Source: Austwickia chelonae NBRC 105200
GTDB lineage: Bacteria > Actinomycetota > Actinomycetes > Actinomycetales > Dermatophilaceae
NCBI RefSeq assembly: GCF_000298175.1
Contig: NZ_BAGZ01000008.1
Location: forward strand, 434,001-498,000
Direction of reading: 5' to 3'
DNA length: 64,000 nt
Part shown: one piece after another, positions 19,560 to 28,309 of the stretch
Layout: each line of letters begins with the position of its first letter
How positions within the stretch are numbered: the stretch's first letter is position 1
Translations under genes and position numbers: made by a program
Notes under the pieces: model-generated
Databases searched by the model: none
Seen by the model: only the letters and a program-made list of their open reading frames with translations
What the model was told of the DNA's origin: nothing

Positions 19560-19910
19560 GTGGCCGGTGATATGGAGCTCGAGGTCGGTGCGCAGCGGAT
19601 GGCTGCCACTGTGGTGCGCGGCGGGGTGCCTGATGTCCATGCTGTCTTGGTCCGGGTGGCTGATGCGGTGAAGGCGCAGTCGACGGGTTTTCGTGGTCAG
19701 GCGGCTTCGGCGCTGGCTGGGGAAGTCTCTGAGTGGTTGGTTGCTGCTTCGGATCTGGTTCCGGCGCTGGTGGACTATGCCGACGCCTTGGCTCAGGTGG
19801 ATGCGCTGTCGGCGGCGACGGAGAGCAGCAATGTTCAGGGGTTGAGGTCGTCGGCGTCGAGTGGGGGAAGCCCTGTCGGCGGGTTTTCTTCGGGTCTGAG
19901 GATGGAGTGA
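19560..19910 (+). CDS. Small WXG100-like helical protein, toxin-locus gene 1
   Basis: A 116-residue protein starting at GTG 19560 behind an excellent GGAGGAGG. It is predicted largely helical (about residues 5-85) with a Ser/Gly-rich tail, lacks a signal peptide, and contains EWLVAASDL rather than a canonical W-x-G turn. Size and position before an Rhs gene suggest a type VII (ESX) secretion partner or adaptor. It overlaps the next gene by 1 bp (TGATG). The function is inferred from context; no ESX core genes lie in the window. Confidence 0.75.
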   Translation: MAGDMELEVGAQRMAATVVRGGVPDVHAVLVRVADAVKAQSTGFRGQAASALAGEVSEWLVAASDLVPALVDYADALAQVDALSAATESSNVQGLRSSASSGGSPVGGFSSGLRME

Positions 19911-20233
19911 TGGCGGCAGGAGACGGCGGTGGAGGTGGCGGTTTCACCTTGGTCGTTCATGAGCAGGCTTTGCGGGCGGTCATCACGGAGTTGGAGGATG
20001 CTCAGCGTGATCTGACCACTCGGGTGGACGGCATCCGGGATCAGGTGCGTGGCCGGGTGTCGAAGTGGGGCGATGGTACGCAGTCCCGTTCGGCTCATGA
20101 TGATTTCGACCGTCGGTTTTCGGCTTCGGTGCAGGAGATGTCGGCGGCGCTCGGCCGGCTCAAGGCGGCATTGGACGATGTGGCCGCGTTGGCGCATCAA
20201 ACCGAGGTCGATGCGACAGTGATCATGAGTTGA
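19910..20233 (+). CDS. WXG100-like protein, toxin-locus gene 2
   Basis: A 107-residue two-helix protein with W-G-D in the turn (VSKWGDGTQ, about residues 50-58), close to the WXG motif of ESX substrates. Gly-rich N-terminus, no signal peptide. The start ATG 19910 overlaps the previous stop. By family logic it would pair with another helical hairpin and accompany the Rhs toxin through a type VII system; this is inference. Confidence 0.78.
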   Translation: MAAGDGGGGGGFTLVVHEQALRAVITELEDAQRDLTTRVDGIRDQVRGRVSKWGDGTQSRSAHDDFDRRFSASVQEMSAALGRLKAALDDVAALAHQTEVDATVIMS

Positions 20234-20275
20234 TCGTGCTGGGGTTGGTGGGGTTAGGGGAAGGAGCAGAGCGCG

Positions 20276-20605
20276 ATGCCGTCGTATGACTTCGAGGTGG
20301 ATCTTCCGACGTTGACCGCTGCGGCCAATGCGGTGGAGAAGGCTGTTCAGGGAAAGAAAGACAACGACGTTGTCGATTATGTTCCGATGAAGGACGATCT
20401 GCGTCATGAGGTGGTGTGGGCTGCGGTGAGCGAGTTCATGAACCGCTGGGAGATCGGGACGAATGCGATGGTCGACGACGTCGAGGAGATTTCTTCACGG
20501 CTGTCGAGGGTGGCCGCGAAGTATGCCGATTTCGAGGAGCAGGGCGCGGCTCGTCTGTCGGGGTCGGTCGGGGAGCTGCCGCGGGTTCCGCGGCCGGGGC
20601 AGTGA
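20276..20605 (+). CDS. Helical protein, toxin-locus gene 3
   Basis: A 109-residue protein of two long helices: an N-terminal DFEVDLPTLTAAANAVEKAV, then FMNRWEIGTNAMVDDVEEI. A Trp lies near the helix turn. It starts 43 bp after gene 2 with AAGGAG upstream, and ends 9 bp before the Rhs gene. It resembles the hypothetical small proteins that precede type VII-linked Rhs toxins in actinobacteria. It is probably a targeting factor or chaperone (inference). Confidence 0.75.
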   Translation: MPSYDFEVDLPTLTAAANAVEKAVQGKKDNDVVDYVPMKDDLRHEVVWAAVSEFMNRWEIGTNAMVDDVEEISSRLSRVAAKYADFEEQGAARLSGSVGELPRVPRPGQ

Positions 20606-20614
20606 GGACGAGTC

Positions 20615-23600
20615 GTGGCTGATTTCCGGATCGAGGGCAATCCGTCGGGGATCCGTACCCGTGTCGGTGTGATGCGGGCACAGGCGGATCTGTACGACTC
20701 TGTGGCGTCGAATCTGTCACGGGTTTCGTCGGAGGGTTGGAGGAGCAGGGCTGCCGACCGGTTCCGGGAGCGTTTTCAGTTCGAGCCGAAGAAGTGGGCT
20801 GATGCGGCGGCGGGTTTCCGTCGGGCGGCAACGGCTTTGGAGGAGTTCGCCCAGGCACTGGAGTCGGCTCAGTCGACGGCGGAAGCTTGTGCCAAGGAGT
20901 ATAAGCGGGGCCAGGAGGCGACGTCTTCGGCGAAAGCAGCCTATGACCAGGGCGTGAAGGATCTCCAGGCGAAGAAGTCTGCGTGGGAGGCGGCGAACGG
21001 GCCGGGCACTTATACGGCGACGGTCCTGCCGTTTTCGGATCCGGGGCAGTCGATTCGGGCGGGGGCCGAGTCGACCTTCGCTGCGGCGAAGAAGCAGTTG
21101 GATGCTGCGGCGCAGCAGGCTGCGGCGGGGGTGCGTGCGGGGTGTGAGGCGGCTCCGAAGGAACGCAGCTGGGTGGATTCTGCTGTGAATGCTGCGGGGG
21201 ATTTCGCGCTGGGCGCTGGCCAGAGTGTGATGGAGCTGGCCTCGATGGTCGATCAGCTGAATCCGGCGTCGAGGGTGCGTGACGACCTGATCAAACTGGG
21301 CTCGGGCAGGTTCACACCTGAGGAGCTGATGGCTCAGAAGCGTATGCAGGCCGAAAGCGCTTTCTCGCTGGCCAGTGCGGTGTGGAATGACCCGGCCGGT
21401 GTCGCCAAGCAGGTGGGTTCGGCGATCCTGGATGTGGATACGTGGAAGGACCGTCCAGCTCTTGCGGCTGGTCGGCTGCTGCCGGACGCGGTGGCGACAT
21501 TGGCCACTGCGGGTGGGGGCGCGGCGGCTCGGGGCGCGCGGGGGTTGGCGCGAGGTGGTGCGGCGGCGGCGAAGGCGGGGGAGAAGACGTCGTTGTGGTC
21601 GCGCGCGGCCCGAAATCTGACGGATGTGTCCAAGTGTGGCGATCCGATCGATGTGGCCACGGGTGAAGTGTTCATGTCGATGGTGGACGTGGAGCTTCCG
21701 GGGGTGTTGCCGCTGGTCATCGGGCGCACGTATTCCTCGGGGTACGGCCGGGGGCGGTTCTTCGGGACGACGTGGGCGTCGAGTTTGGACGAGCATGTCG
21801 AGGTGGATGTCGCGACGGGTGTGGCGATGTTCTACCGGGCTGACAAGTCGTCGTTGGCGTATCCGGTGGGTGTGCAGGGTCAACCGGTTGGTTCGCTGGG
21901 GGGTGATTCCTGGCCGTTGACGTGGTTGACCGCTGAACAGGCCGAGGGTTTCGGGGTGCCTGATGCGGTGTTCGGTGTGTTCGATCCGTCGTCGGGGGTG
22001 CATCGGATTTTCGTCGAGGAGGTGGGCGCGCCGCTGTTGGCTGGTCGTCTGTTGGGCGAGGCCTCTGTGGCGGGGCTGGGTCGTCCGGCGGGGGATGTGG
22101 ACGCGGGCTTGTCGTCGTATCGGCTGGCGGCGATGGTCGATGTGGCGGGTAACCGGATCGAGATGTCGTACGACGAGTCGGGCGTGCCGACGGTGTGGCG
22201 GCACAGCGGTGGTTATGTGGTGGAGTTTTCTCCGGATCCGTCGGGGACGCGGGTGGGCCAGATCGCGGTTGGTGGGGGCGGTGGTCGCCCGGTGGTGGTG
22301 GCGCGTTTCACTTATGACGCGTCGGGGCTGCTCGCCTCGGAGGCGTCGGGTGTGGCGCCGGGTGAGGGGGAGTCGGAGCCTCGGACCCGGTGTGGTTATG
22401 ACGTGGCTGGGCGGATGACGTGGTGGGTCGATTCCAATGGTGAGCGTTATGACTACACCTATGACGCGGCTGGCCGCTGCGTGGCGGGGGTGGGTGCTGG
22501 CGGCACGTTGAGCAGTGTGTTGGTCTATGCCGAGGATGAGCCGGTCACGCGGGTTCAGGACGCGACCGGTGCCTGGTGGATTCATGAGTACGATGCGTCG
22601 GGGCGGGTCGTGGCGGTGACTGACCCGTTGGGTGGGGTGACGCGGACGCAGTGGGATGAGCGTGGCCGGCGGGTCCGTCAGATCGATGCGTCGGGTGGGG
22701 TGTCGTCGTGGCGTTATGACGATGACGGCAATGTGGTGGAGATGGTCGGCCCGGGCGGGCGGAGCGTCTCGGTGGACTATCTGCCGGGCCTTGGGGTGCC
22801 GTCCCGGGTGGTGGGCGCCGATGGTGGGGTGTCGCAGTATCGCTATGACGAGCGTGGGTTGTTGGTGAGTGTGACCGACCCGGCTGGTGGCGTGGTGCGG
22901 ATCGTCCGTGACGAGCGCGGCGCGTTGACGTCGGTGACGGATCAGCTGGGCGCGGTGACCACGGTGGAGTGTGATGCTGCGGGTCTGCCTTTGGTGGTGA
23001 CTGATCCGGCGGGCCGGGTGGCGCGGGTGCATCGGGATGTGTTCGGGCGGGTGGTTTCTTCGCAGGACGCGGCGGGGGAGTCGGCGTCGGCGTTCGATGC
23101 CGCGGGTCGGTTGGTGTGGGCACGTGATGCTGATGGTGGGGTGTGGCGGTATAGCTGGGATGGTGAAGGCAATCTTCTGGAGCAGGTGGATCCGACTGGT
23201 GGGGTGACGCGGCACGAGTACGGCCGGTTCGATGCGCGTACCGCGACGGTCGGTCCGGATGGGGCTCGGACGGAGTTCGCCTATGACGGGGAGCGCCGGT
23301 TGGTGTCGGTGACCGATGCCGGTGGTGGTTCGTGGCTGTATGAGCGGGACGCTGCCGGTCGGGTGGTCGCGGTCACGGATGTGAACGGCGCCAGGGTGGA
23401 GTTGGCGCGGGATGCGGTGGGCCGGGTGATCTCGCGGCGGAATGCGGTGGGCCAGGTCGTGGTGTACCGGTATGACGATCATGGCGACATGGTCGAGTCG
23501 TCTGCTCGTGATACTGCCCTGGATGATGATGCTGCTGCGGTGGTGACGAGTTTTTCCTATGACCTGGCGGGGCGGCTGTTGTCGTGTGCGGTGGGTGGTG

Positions 23601-25408
23601 ACCTGGCTGGGGGCGGCCGGGTGTCGGTCGGTTTTGCCTGGGATGTGTTGGGTCGTGTGGTCGCTGAGGGACCTTCCGGTCAGGTGGTGCGGTCGGGCTT
23701 CGACGCGGTGGGGCGGTTGACGAGGCGGGTGGCTCCGTCGGGGCGTGAGCTGGAGTACGCCTATGACGCGGGTGGGGCGCTGTCCGCGGTGCAGGCTGGT
23801 GCGCACCGGATCGTTTTCGAGGTCGATGGTGCGGGGCGGGAGTCTGCCAGGGTGGTTGATGCCGGGGCGGAGTTGGTGTCGCGGTGGAGCCCTGCGGGGC
23901 AGCTGTTGGTGCATGGTGTCACTGGTGGTGGCAGCACTGGCGGTGGGGGGTTGGTTGCGGGCCGGGAGTATCGGTATGACGGTGCGGGCCGGGTGACGGG
24001 TTTCACTGACGCGGTGCGGGGGGTTTCGGAGTTCGAGTTGGACCCGGCGGGCCGGGTGTTGGGCGTGGTGGTGGACGGGCAGGCCCGGGAGCGGTATGCC
24101 TATGACTCCACGGGTGCCTTGGCTGGTGCGTATTCGGCGGTGGCTTCTGTGGAGGGGGCATCTGGGGCTGGTGTTGGTGGGGGCTCCTTGCGTGGTGGGG
24201 GGTTTGTGAAGTCGGGGTCGTTGACGCGGGTTGCTGGGGGGTGGCATTACGACTATGACGCTGCGGGGCGGGTGGTGTCGCGGTGGCGGCGGGGCTTGTC
24301 TGGGGGGCGGGTGGAGTGGTCTTACCGGTGGGATGCCCAGGATCGGTTGGTGTCGACGGCGGGTCCGGGGGGTCGGGTGTGGCGGTATTCCTATGACGGG
24401 CTTGGGCGGAGGGTGGGACGGACTCGGTCGGTGGCTGGGGTGGTGGATGAGTCTCGCGCGTATGCCTGGACGGGGAGTTTGCTGATTGAGCAGGCGATCC
24501 GGGTGTGTGAGCGGGAACCTGCCCTGGTCGGTGGTGGCGTGAACGGGGGCCGTGGTCAGGGTGGTGCTGGTGGTGGGGTGTCGGTGGTGACGTGGGGTCA
24601 CGATCCGTTCACCGGGGTCCCGCTGACCCAATGTGGTGCTCCCGTGCCAAGGTCGGGCGGCAGTGAGGGTCTTGATGTCGATGGGGCGGGTGGTGGTTCG
24701 GCGGGGTGGTCCCAGGAGCGGGTCGATGCGGAGTTCTTCGCGATCGTGGCTGACCTGGCAGGTGCCCCGACGGAGTTGGTGACCCCTGAGGGGGAGGTGG
24801 CCTGGTGTCGGGATGGGTCGTTGTGGGGTGTGCCTGGCCGTGCCGGGGTGGGGTTGTGTCCGTTGGGGTCGTTGGGGCAGGTGTATGACGAGGACACGGG
24901 GTGGGTGTATAACGTCCACCGGTATTACGACCCGGTGTTGGGTGGGTTCGTCAGCCCGGACCCGATCGGTGTCGAGGGTGGGGTCAACCCGCACGCCGGG
25001 GCGCCGAACCCGCTGACGTGGGCTGACCCGCTAGGTTTGACGTGGTGTTTCAGGTCGGCGTTGAATTCAGATGCCAAGCAGGCTGGCATCAACGCCCCCT
25101 ACAAGCTGGGCAACACCGCCGCAAAGAGCGGTGAAGCCATGGCCGACGGCGCCAAGGTTCTCAAAGGGCCGATCGCTGATGCAGTTCCCCGGAACCTGCC
25201 GGAGCAACTTGCCCTAGGGGCCGCGCGCGATGGTCAGGGAACGGTCATCATGCGTAACCTGGTGGATACGCCGCGCTTGGTGGCCAACTACGGCGAGGGC
25301 GAATGGGTCAAGATGCAGTACGTGCTGCGCGGGACTGATTCGAATGTCACTGTTCACTACTTCAGAAACCTGATTAGCAATCTGGATGTGGAGTTCAAGT
25401 TCAAATGA
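20615..25408 (+). CDS. Rhs/YD-repeat polymorphic toxin
   Basis: A 1597-residue toxin starting at GTG 20615. Residues 1-140 are a WXG100/LXG-like helical targeting region. About 190-340 is a linker with an Ala/Gly helix. About 345-440 is the DUF6531-like entry domain (GDPIDVATGEVF, then RTYSSGYGRG). From about 510 to 1400 there are tens of YD repeats (for example YDYTYDAAGR) forming the encapsulating shell. The Rhs-associated core ends at SPDPIGVEGG and TWADPLGL (about 1445-1475). The last ~110 residues are the toxin: NLPEQLAL, WVKMQYVL, VHYFRN and a final EFKFK. That pattern recurs in WapA/Rhs C-termini and is probably an RNase, though catalysis is unproven. No Sec signal, consistent with type VII export. 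The frame is intact. Confidence 0.93.
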   Translation: MADFRIEGNPSGIRTRVGVMRAQADLYDSVASNLSRVSSEGWRSRAADRFRERFQFEPKKWADAAAGFRRAATALEEFAQALESAQSTAEACAKEYKRGQEATSSAKAAYDQGVKDLQAKKSAWEAANGPGTYTATVLPFSDPGQSIRAGAESTFAAAKKQLDAAAQQAAAGVRAGCEAAPKERSWVDSAVNAAGDFALGAGQSVMELASMVDQLNPASRVRDDLIKLGSGRFTPEELMAQKRMQAESAFSLASAVWNDPAGVAKQVGSAILDVDTWKDRPALAAGRLLPDAVATLATAGGGAAARGARGLARGGAAAAKAGEKTSLWSRAARNLTDVSKCGDPIDVATGEVFMSMVDVELPGVLPLVIGRTYSSGYGRGRFFGTTWASSLDEHVEVDVATGVAMFYRADKSSLAYPVGVQGQPVGSLGGDSWPLTWLTAEQAEGFGVPDAVFGVFDPSSGVHRIFVEEVGAPLLAGRLLGEASVAGLGRPAGDVDAGLSSYRLAAMVDVAGNRIEMSYDESGVPTVWRHSGGYVVEFSPDPSGTRVGQIAVGGGGGRPVVVARFTYDASGLLASEASGVAPGEGESEPRTRCGYDVAGRMTWWVDSNGERYDYTYDAAGRCVAGVGAGGTLSSVLVYAEDEPVTRVQDATGAWWIHEYDASGRVVAVTDPLGGVTRTQWDERGRRVRQIDASGGVSSWRYDDDGNVVEMVGPGGRSVSVDYLPGLGVPSRVVGADGGVSQYRYDERGLLVSVTDPAGGVVRIVRDERGALTSVTDQLGAVTTVECDAAGLPLVVTDPAGRVARVHRDVFGRVVSSQDAAGESASAFDAAGRLVWARDADGGVWRYSWDGEGNLLEQVDPTGGVTRHEYGRFDARTATVGPDGARTEFAYDGERRLVSVTDAGGGSWLYERDAAGRVVAVTDVNGARVELARDAVGRVISRRNAVGQVVVYRYDDHGDMVESSARDTALDDDAAAVVTSFSYDLAGRLLSCAVGGDLAGGGRVSVGFAWDVLGRVVAEGPSGQVVRSGFDAVGRLTRRVAPSGRELEYAYDAGGALSAVQAGAHRIVFEVDGAGRESARVVDAGAELVSRWSPAGQLLVHGVTGGGSTGGGGLVAGREYRYDGAGRVTGFTDAVRGVSEFELDPAGRVLGVVVDGQARERYAYDSTGALAGAYSAVASVEGASGAGVGGGSLRGGGFVKSGSLTRVAGGWHYDYDAAGRVVSRWRRGLSGGRVEWSYRWDAQDRLVSTAGPGGRVWRYSYDGLGRRVGRTRSVAGVVDESRAYAWTGSLLIEQAIRVCEREPALVGGGVNGGRGQGGAGGGVSVVTWGHDPFTGVPLTQCGAPVPRSGGSEGLDVDGAGGGSAGWSQERVDAEFFAIVADLAGAPTELVTPEGEVAWCRDGSLWGVPGRAGVGLCPLGSLGQVYDEDTGWVYNVHRYYDPVLGGFVSPDPIGVEGGVNPHAGAPNPLTWADPLGLTWCFRSALNSDAKQAGINAPYKLGNTAAKSGEAMADGAKVLKGPIADAVPRNLPEQLALGAARDGQGTVIMRNLVDTPRLVANYGEGEWVKMQYVLRGTDSNVTVHYFRNLISNLDVEFKFK
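24745..25125 (+). repeat. Rhs core tip, parental copy (repeat A)
   Basis: The segment encoding VADLAG to TAAK in the full-length toxin. Shorter near-identical copies occur at 27154-27372, 30942-31254 and 32201-32582. The copies end at or near the word GCCGCAAA (25118-25125 here), where the variable toxin starts. Confidence 0.9.
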
Positions 25409-25827
25409 TCGTTCGATGCGTGGCTACTACTGGAGAAGCTTTACCCCTAACGGCTCGCGACCCGGCGCAAGGCGTCAGCGCCGACACTGAGTTTGCGCTC
25501 ACGCTCGAAGACGAGTATGAGGTCTTCGCTGTGACCGTTTTCTTGGGCACGACCTGGTACTACGTGATGGACGATGATGGAAATCCTTGGCCAACGTGGG
25601 TGCCCGCGGCACTATTCGACGTTGAGGACGGATCGATATCTCCCACTTGGTGCCTGGGGTATTTCCGTTTCGGCCGTGATGACCAGTACCCGATCCTTTC
25701 GTTCCCCGAGTGGGCCCACGATCACCAGTTTTATGAGCGACTAGTCGACGGGGATGCTGCTGCTGTCGCCACGTTTGAGCGGAGACGACTTGAGTTGATG
25801 CGGTTGACGCACGGGGACTCGGCATGA
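25405..25827 (+). CDS. Immunity protein of the full-length Rhs toxin
   Basis: A 140-residue acidic protein whose ATG overlaps the toxin stop by 4 bp (ATGA), the standard toxin-immunity arrangement. Recognisable features are EYEVFAVTVFLGTTWYYVMDDDG and PTWVPAALFD, cited here as separate strands. It has no signal peptide or membrane segment, so it should neutralise the toxin in the cytoplasm. Family not identified beyond this. Confidence in the role comes from position. Confidence 0.82.
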   Translation: MIVRCVATTGEALPLTARDPAQGVSADTEFALTLEDEYEVFAVTVFLGTTWYYVMDDDGNPWPTWVPAALFDVEDGSISPTWCLGYFRFGRDDQYPILSFPEWAHDHQFYERLVDGDAAAVATFERRRLELMRLTHGDSA

Positions 25828-26007
25828 AATTTGCCGTCCCCTTCGTCCTTCGCGCGGTGTTGCCTACATCGACCTGGCACATCTCCCGGTGCAGAACCAT
25901 CCGCCTGGCTCGGGATGAAGTGCTTTCGCGCGGCTTACCTTGGGCAGATCCGGTCCGGGCCTTTCGCGACTTCGGCGACTGGTCGATACGCACCAGAGCG
26001 AGTTGCC
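25828..26007 (+). other. Cassette debris
   Basis: Short open frames only (from ATG 25824, ending at 26030), with no recognisable domain. The 3' end runs into a repeat shared with 35.0 kb, so this looks like the remains of a deleted toxin module. Confidence 0.45.
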
Positions 26008-26123
26008 GGGGGGAAATATCTATGTGGTAGTCGATGGCGGTACCGGGGTGATTCGCAGTGTCCCGGGTCCCACCCCTCGGTAAACCGCTTATTATGCTTA
26101 CCAGCGACGGGAACGCGCTGACG
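26008..26123 (+). repeat. Toxin-end repeat, copy 1
   Basis: A segment of about 116 bp nearly identical to 35006-35122. One frame encodes IYVVVDGGTGVIRS and a stop, which looks like a toxin C-terminus. The next frame begins MLTSDGNALT in copy 2. Homology stops abruptly after CTGACG at 26123. Confidence 0.75.
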
Positions 26124-26124
26124 G

Positions 26125-26389
26125 GACCCCATCCTGACCTGGGAAACCGCGTCCGGACTTCTTGTGGTGCTGTCAGGAAGTGAGAGATTCAGCTTCGGTA
26201 TGGTCATGTTCGGCATCACAGATGCGCACTCGGATCGAGTCTCATTTGGGGTAAACGCAGAGGTGGCCCGGAGAAAGTCGGGTCGCCGTCGATGGCTGGA
26301 TAGATGAGAGTGAAAGTTGCGGGTTTGAAGGGCGATACATCGTTATAGTTCAGAATGATGCAATCTGCGGTGTCGGCCCAATTGAATGA
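26125..26389 (+). pseudogene. Immunity gene remnant with 4-bp insertion
   Basis: From 26125 a frame reads PILTWETASGLLVVLSG and continues to RRRWLDR, stopping at 26305-26307. One frame over it continues ESESCGFEGRYIVIV to a stop at 26387-26389. Joining them needs removal of 4 bp at about 26300 (a GATA/AGAT duplication). The product resembles immunity proteins. No start codon remains; the 5' end was replaced by the preceding repeat. Confidence 0.6.
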
Positions 26390-26939
26390 TGAGAAAGCGA
26401 TCCCCGATCACGGGTAGCTAGAAACTTAGGCCCATCTGGATACATAGCCTTGCTTGCCCGTGATCGACGCTTCTGATAAACCCCGATTCACCGTTGCGTG
26501 CCGATAAGAACGAGTGTCCGGCACGGGCCGGACTCGGGTCGGGAGCAGACTGCGGACGGCGACATCGGTCACGAGCCCCCGGTGCCGACCAGAGTGGGGG
26601 ATGATGAGGTGACCCAGGCAAACCACGCTGATGGCGCTCACTGCATCATTGCTGTCGTGTTCGGGCTCGTCTCGACCTTGCTCGGCGAGTTCGTCGCGAT
26701 GGCTGCGAAAACCCGTCCATGCTCGCTTTTCTTCAGCGGCTGCAGCCGCGTTCCTTGGACGATCGATGACACCAGCACCGAGGGGGCGTGCTCGCGTCTC
26801 ATGACCTGGTCAACGCCAACGACGACGTAGAGCGCCTACGCCTACTGTCACGGCGGGAGAAGACCACCGGCCGCTCCCCGGTGGCGACAGCTCCGTGTCG
26901 AGCCAGCAGGGAACGGCGTACGGCTGCGATCCTCGACCC
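26390..26939. other. No convincing gene
   Basis: About 550 bp with only short incoherent frames on both strands. A stretch around 26780-26940 reads DLVNANDDVERLRLLSRRE in one plus frame and may be a fragment of a lost gene, possibly mobile-element derived. I cannot assign it. Confidence 0.4.
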
Positions 26940-27790
26940 ATGACCGCGGTGAGTCGGCCCACGAAGGCGGGGTGGTGGCGTCTTCTCCTAGCCGCCGTAG
27001 CCGCCGCCCTGGTCGGGCCTGATCGGCGCCGGAACAACATCGGCCGCAACCCTTCCTGAGCCGGGAAACCGCATCGGGGCCTCAACGCCCGTCCCGGTGC
27101 ATTTTGTCGGGCCGCATGAGTGCATTACCGCAGTTCAATCGTTGTGTGTGTGGGCCGTGCCGGGGTGGGGTTGTATCCGTTGGGGTCGTTGGGGCAGGTG
27201 TATGACGAGGACACGGGGTGGGTGTATAACGTCCACCGGTACTACGACCGGGTGTTGGGTGGGTTCGTCAGCCCGGACCCGATCGGTGTTGAGGGTGGGG
27301 TCAATCCGTACGCCGGGGCACCGAACCCGCTGACGTGGGCTGACCCTTTGGGTTTAGCATGGTGTTTCCGTGCCGCGTTGGATACGGCGCAGAACAAAAC
27401 CACATCTGTTTTCAACCGCAACGCACCAACCGCAAAGACAGGGACGGTTTGGGATGATGTTGTCGGGACAGCCAGCGCTATCCCTGGGACGGGGGGCTGC
27501 CGAAGTCCTTTGAGCTGACCGCTGGCAACTCTCGCGTGTGGGTGCACGGCAATGTGACCGACCACTTGGCTGACGCGGCGAGAAGTGCCGCGAGGAGTGG
27601 GCAGCGCCCGGAAATGGTCGGACTGGGAACGCAGCAGCGCTTGCGGAGTCTGCAGGCCGCTGTTGGGGACGCCACTCGTGGCGGGGTTCCACTAAACCAG
27701 AGAATGACAGTTGGCGGTTGGGAGTTGGAGTTCAGACAGCGCGCAGGAGACGTGCTCCCTGCCTTGATTCACGGCCGATGGGCCGGCTGA
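26940..27790 (+). pseudogene. Secreted Rhs-tip toxin, doubly frameshifted
   Basis: ATG 26940 opens a signal peptide (WWRLLLAAVAAALVG) homologous to the one at 34378, but the frame breaks after about 26 residues. A linker homologous to GPHECITA follows, then an Rhs tip (27154-27372), then a toxin: TGTVWDDVVG and ASAIPGT in one frame, continuing GLPKSFELTAGNSRVWVHGN and ending in DVLPALIHGRWAG in another. The second break is at a run of six G (27491-27496). The PKSFEL...VWVH...GGWEL pattern is a known polymorphic-toxin C-terminus of unproven activity. Its immunity gene follows after 1 bp. Confidence 0.78.
27154..27372 (+). repeat. Rhs core tip copy B
   Basis: About 219 bp nearly identical to the end of the Rhs core of the full-length toxin (GRAGVGL to TWADPLGL). 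Amino-acid differences include YDRVLGG for YDPVLGG and NPYAG for NPHAG. Confidence 0.9.
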
Positions 27791-27791
27791 C

Positions 27792-28301
27792 ATGGCGATC
27801 AGGCTCTTGGCATCGGCACCCAGTCCGGCGGCGAAGGTGGCGGTCGATCCCTGGATTCCACTGTCCGTGGTCTGGGATGTCGAGCCCGATGTCAGTCCGC
27901 TCTATCTCTTCGTTCGGGACCCTGACCAGGGGTATGTGGAGCTCAAGGTTCATCCAGAGTCGGGAGCCTTGGTTGGCGCGGTGATCATTGACTTGCCTCG
28001 TCCAGACGAGCATTTGCGACGGTTGCGAGGTGCATCGACGCCACAGAGGTCCGAGACTGCAGTGCTCGACTTGGAGATCTGGCCATGGAAAGAGAACCCG
28101 GACTATCGGGAACCGGCCCGCCGCGACATTGACGTGGAGTGTCCCTTGTCGCTGACGACAGCATCGGACCAGATGACGGTCTGGTTCTCCAGTTTGCCAG
28201 TCGCTCAGGTTCTGAAGGCTGGCCCCGTTGAGGTTGGTGTGTCGATGGAGGGCGAGCTCGTCGCAGTCATGGCGTCCGGGCTGGCTGTCGTGGCGGAGTA
28301 G
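27792..28301 (+). CDS. Immunity protein, module 2
   Basis: A 169-residue soluble protein, start ATG 27792 one base after the toxin stop (TGACATG). Visible features are PWIPLSVVWDVEPDVSPLY and an acidic, strand-rich body (VRDPDQGYVELKV). It has no signal or membrane segment. The frame is intact although its toxin is broken. The role is assigned from its place behind the toxin C-terminus at 27790. Confidence 0.75.
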   Translation: MAIRLLASAPSPAAKVAVDPWIPLSVVWDVEPDVSPLYLFVRDPDQGYVELKVHPESGALVGAVIIDLPRPDEHLRRLRGASTPQRSETAVLDLEIWPWKENPDYREPARRDIDVECPLSLTTASDQMTVWFSSLPVAQVLKAGPVEVGVSMEGELVAVMASGLAVVAE

Positions 28302-28309
28302 GGGGCCGA

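Noticed and set aside
20717-24994. 1425-residue open frame on the minus strand
   Set aside because: It is antisense to the Rhs gene. Its His/Arg/Pro-rich composition is the usual shadow of GC-rich YD-repeat coding DNA; it has no domain.
21700-25000. Regular repeats that could suggest a CRISPR or minisatellite array
   Set aside because: The period and sequence follow YD-repeat codons, there are no constant repeats with unique spacers of fixed length, and the region is one coding frame.
26780-26940. Stretch reading DLVNANDDVERLRLLSRRE as possible transposase
   Set aside because: Too short and without catalytic residues; left as unassigned debris.
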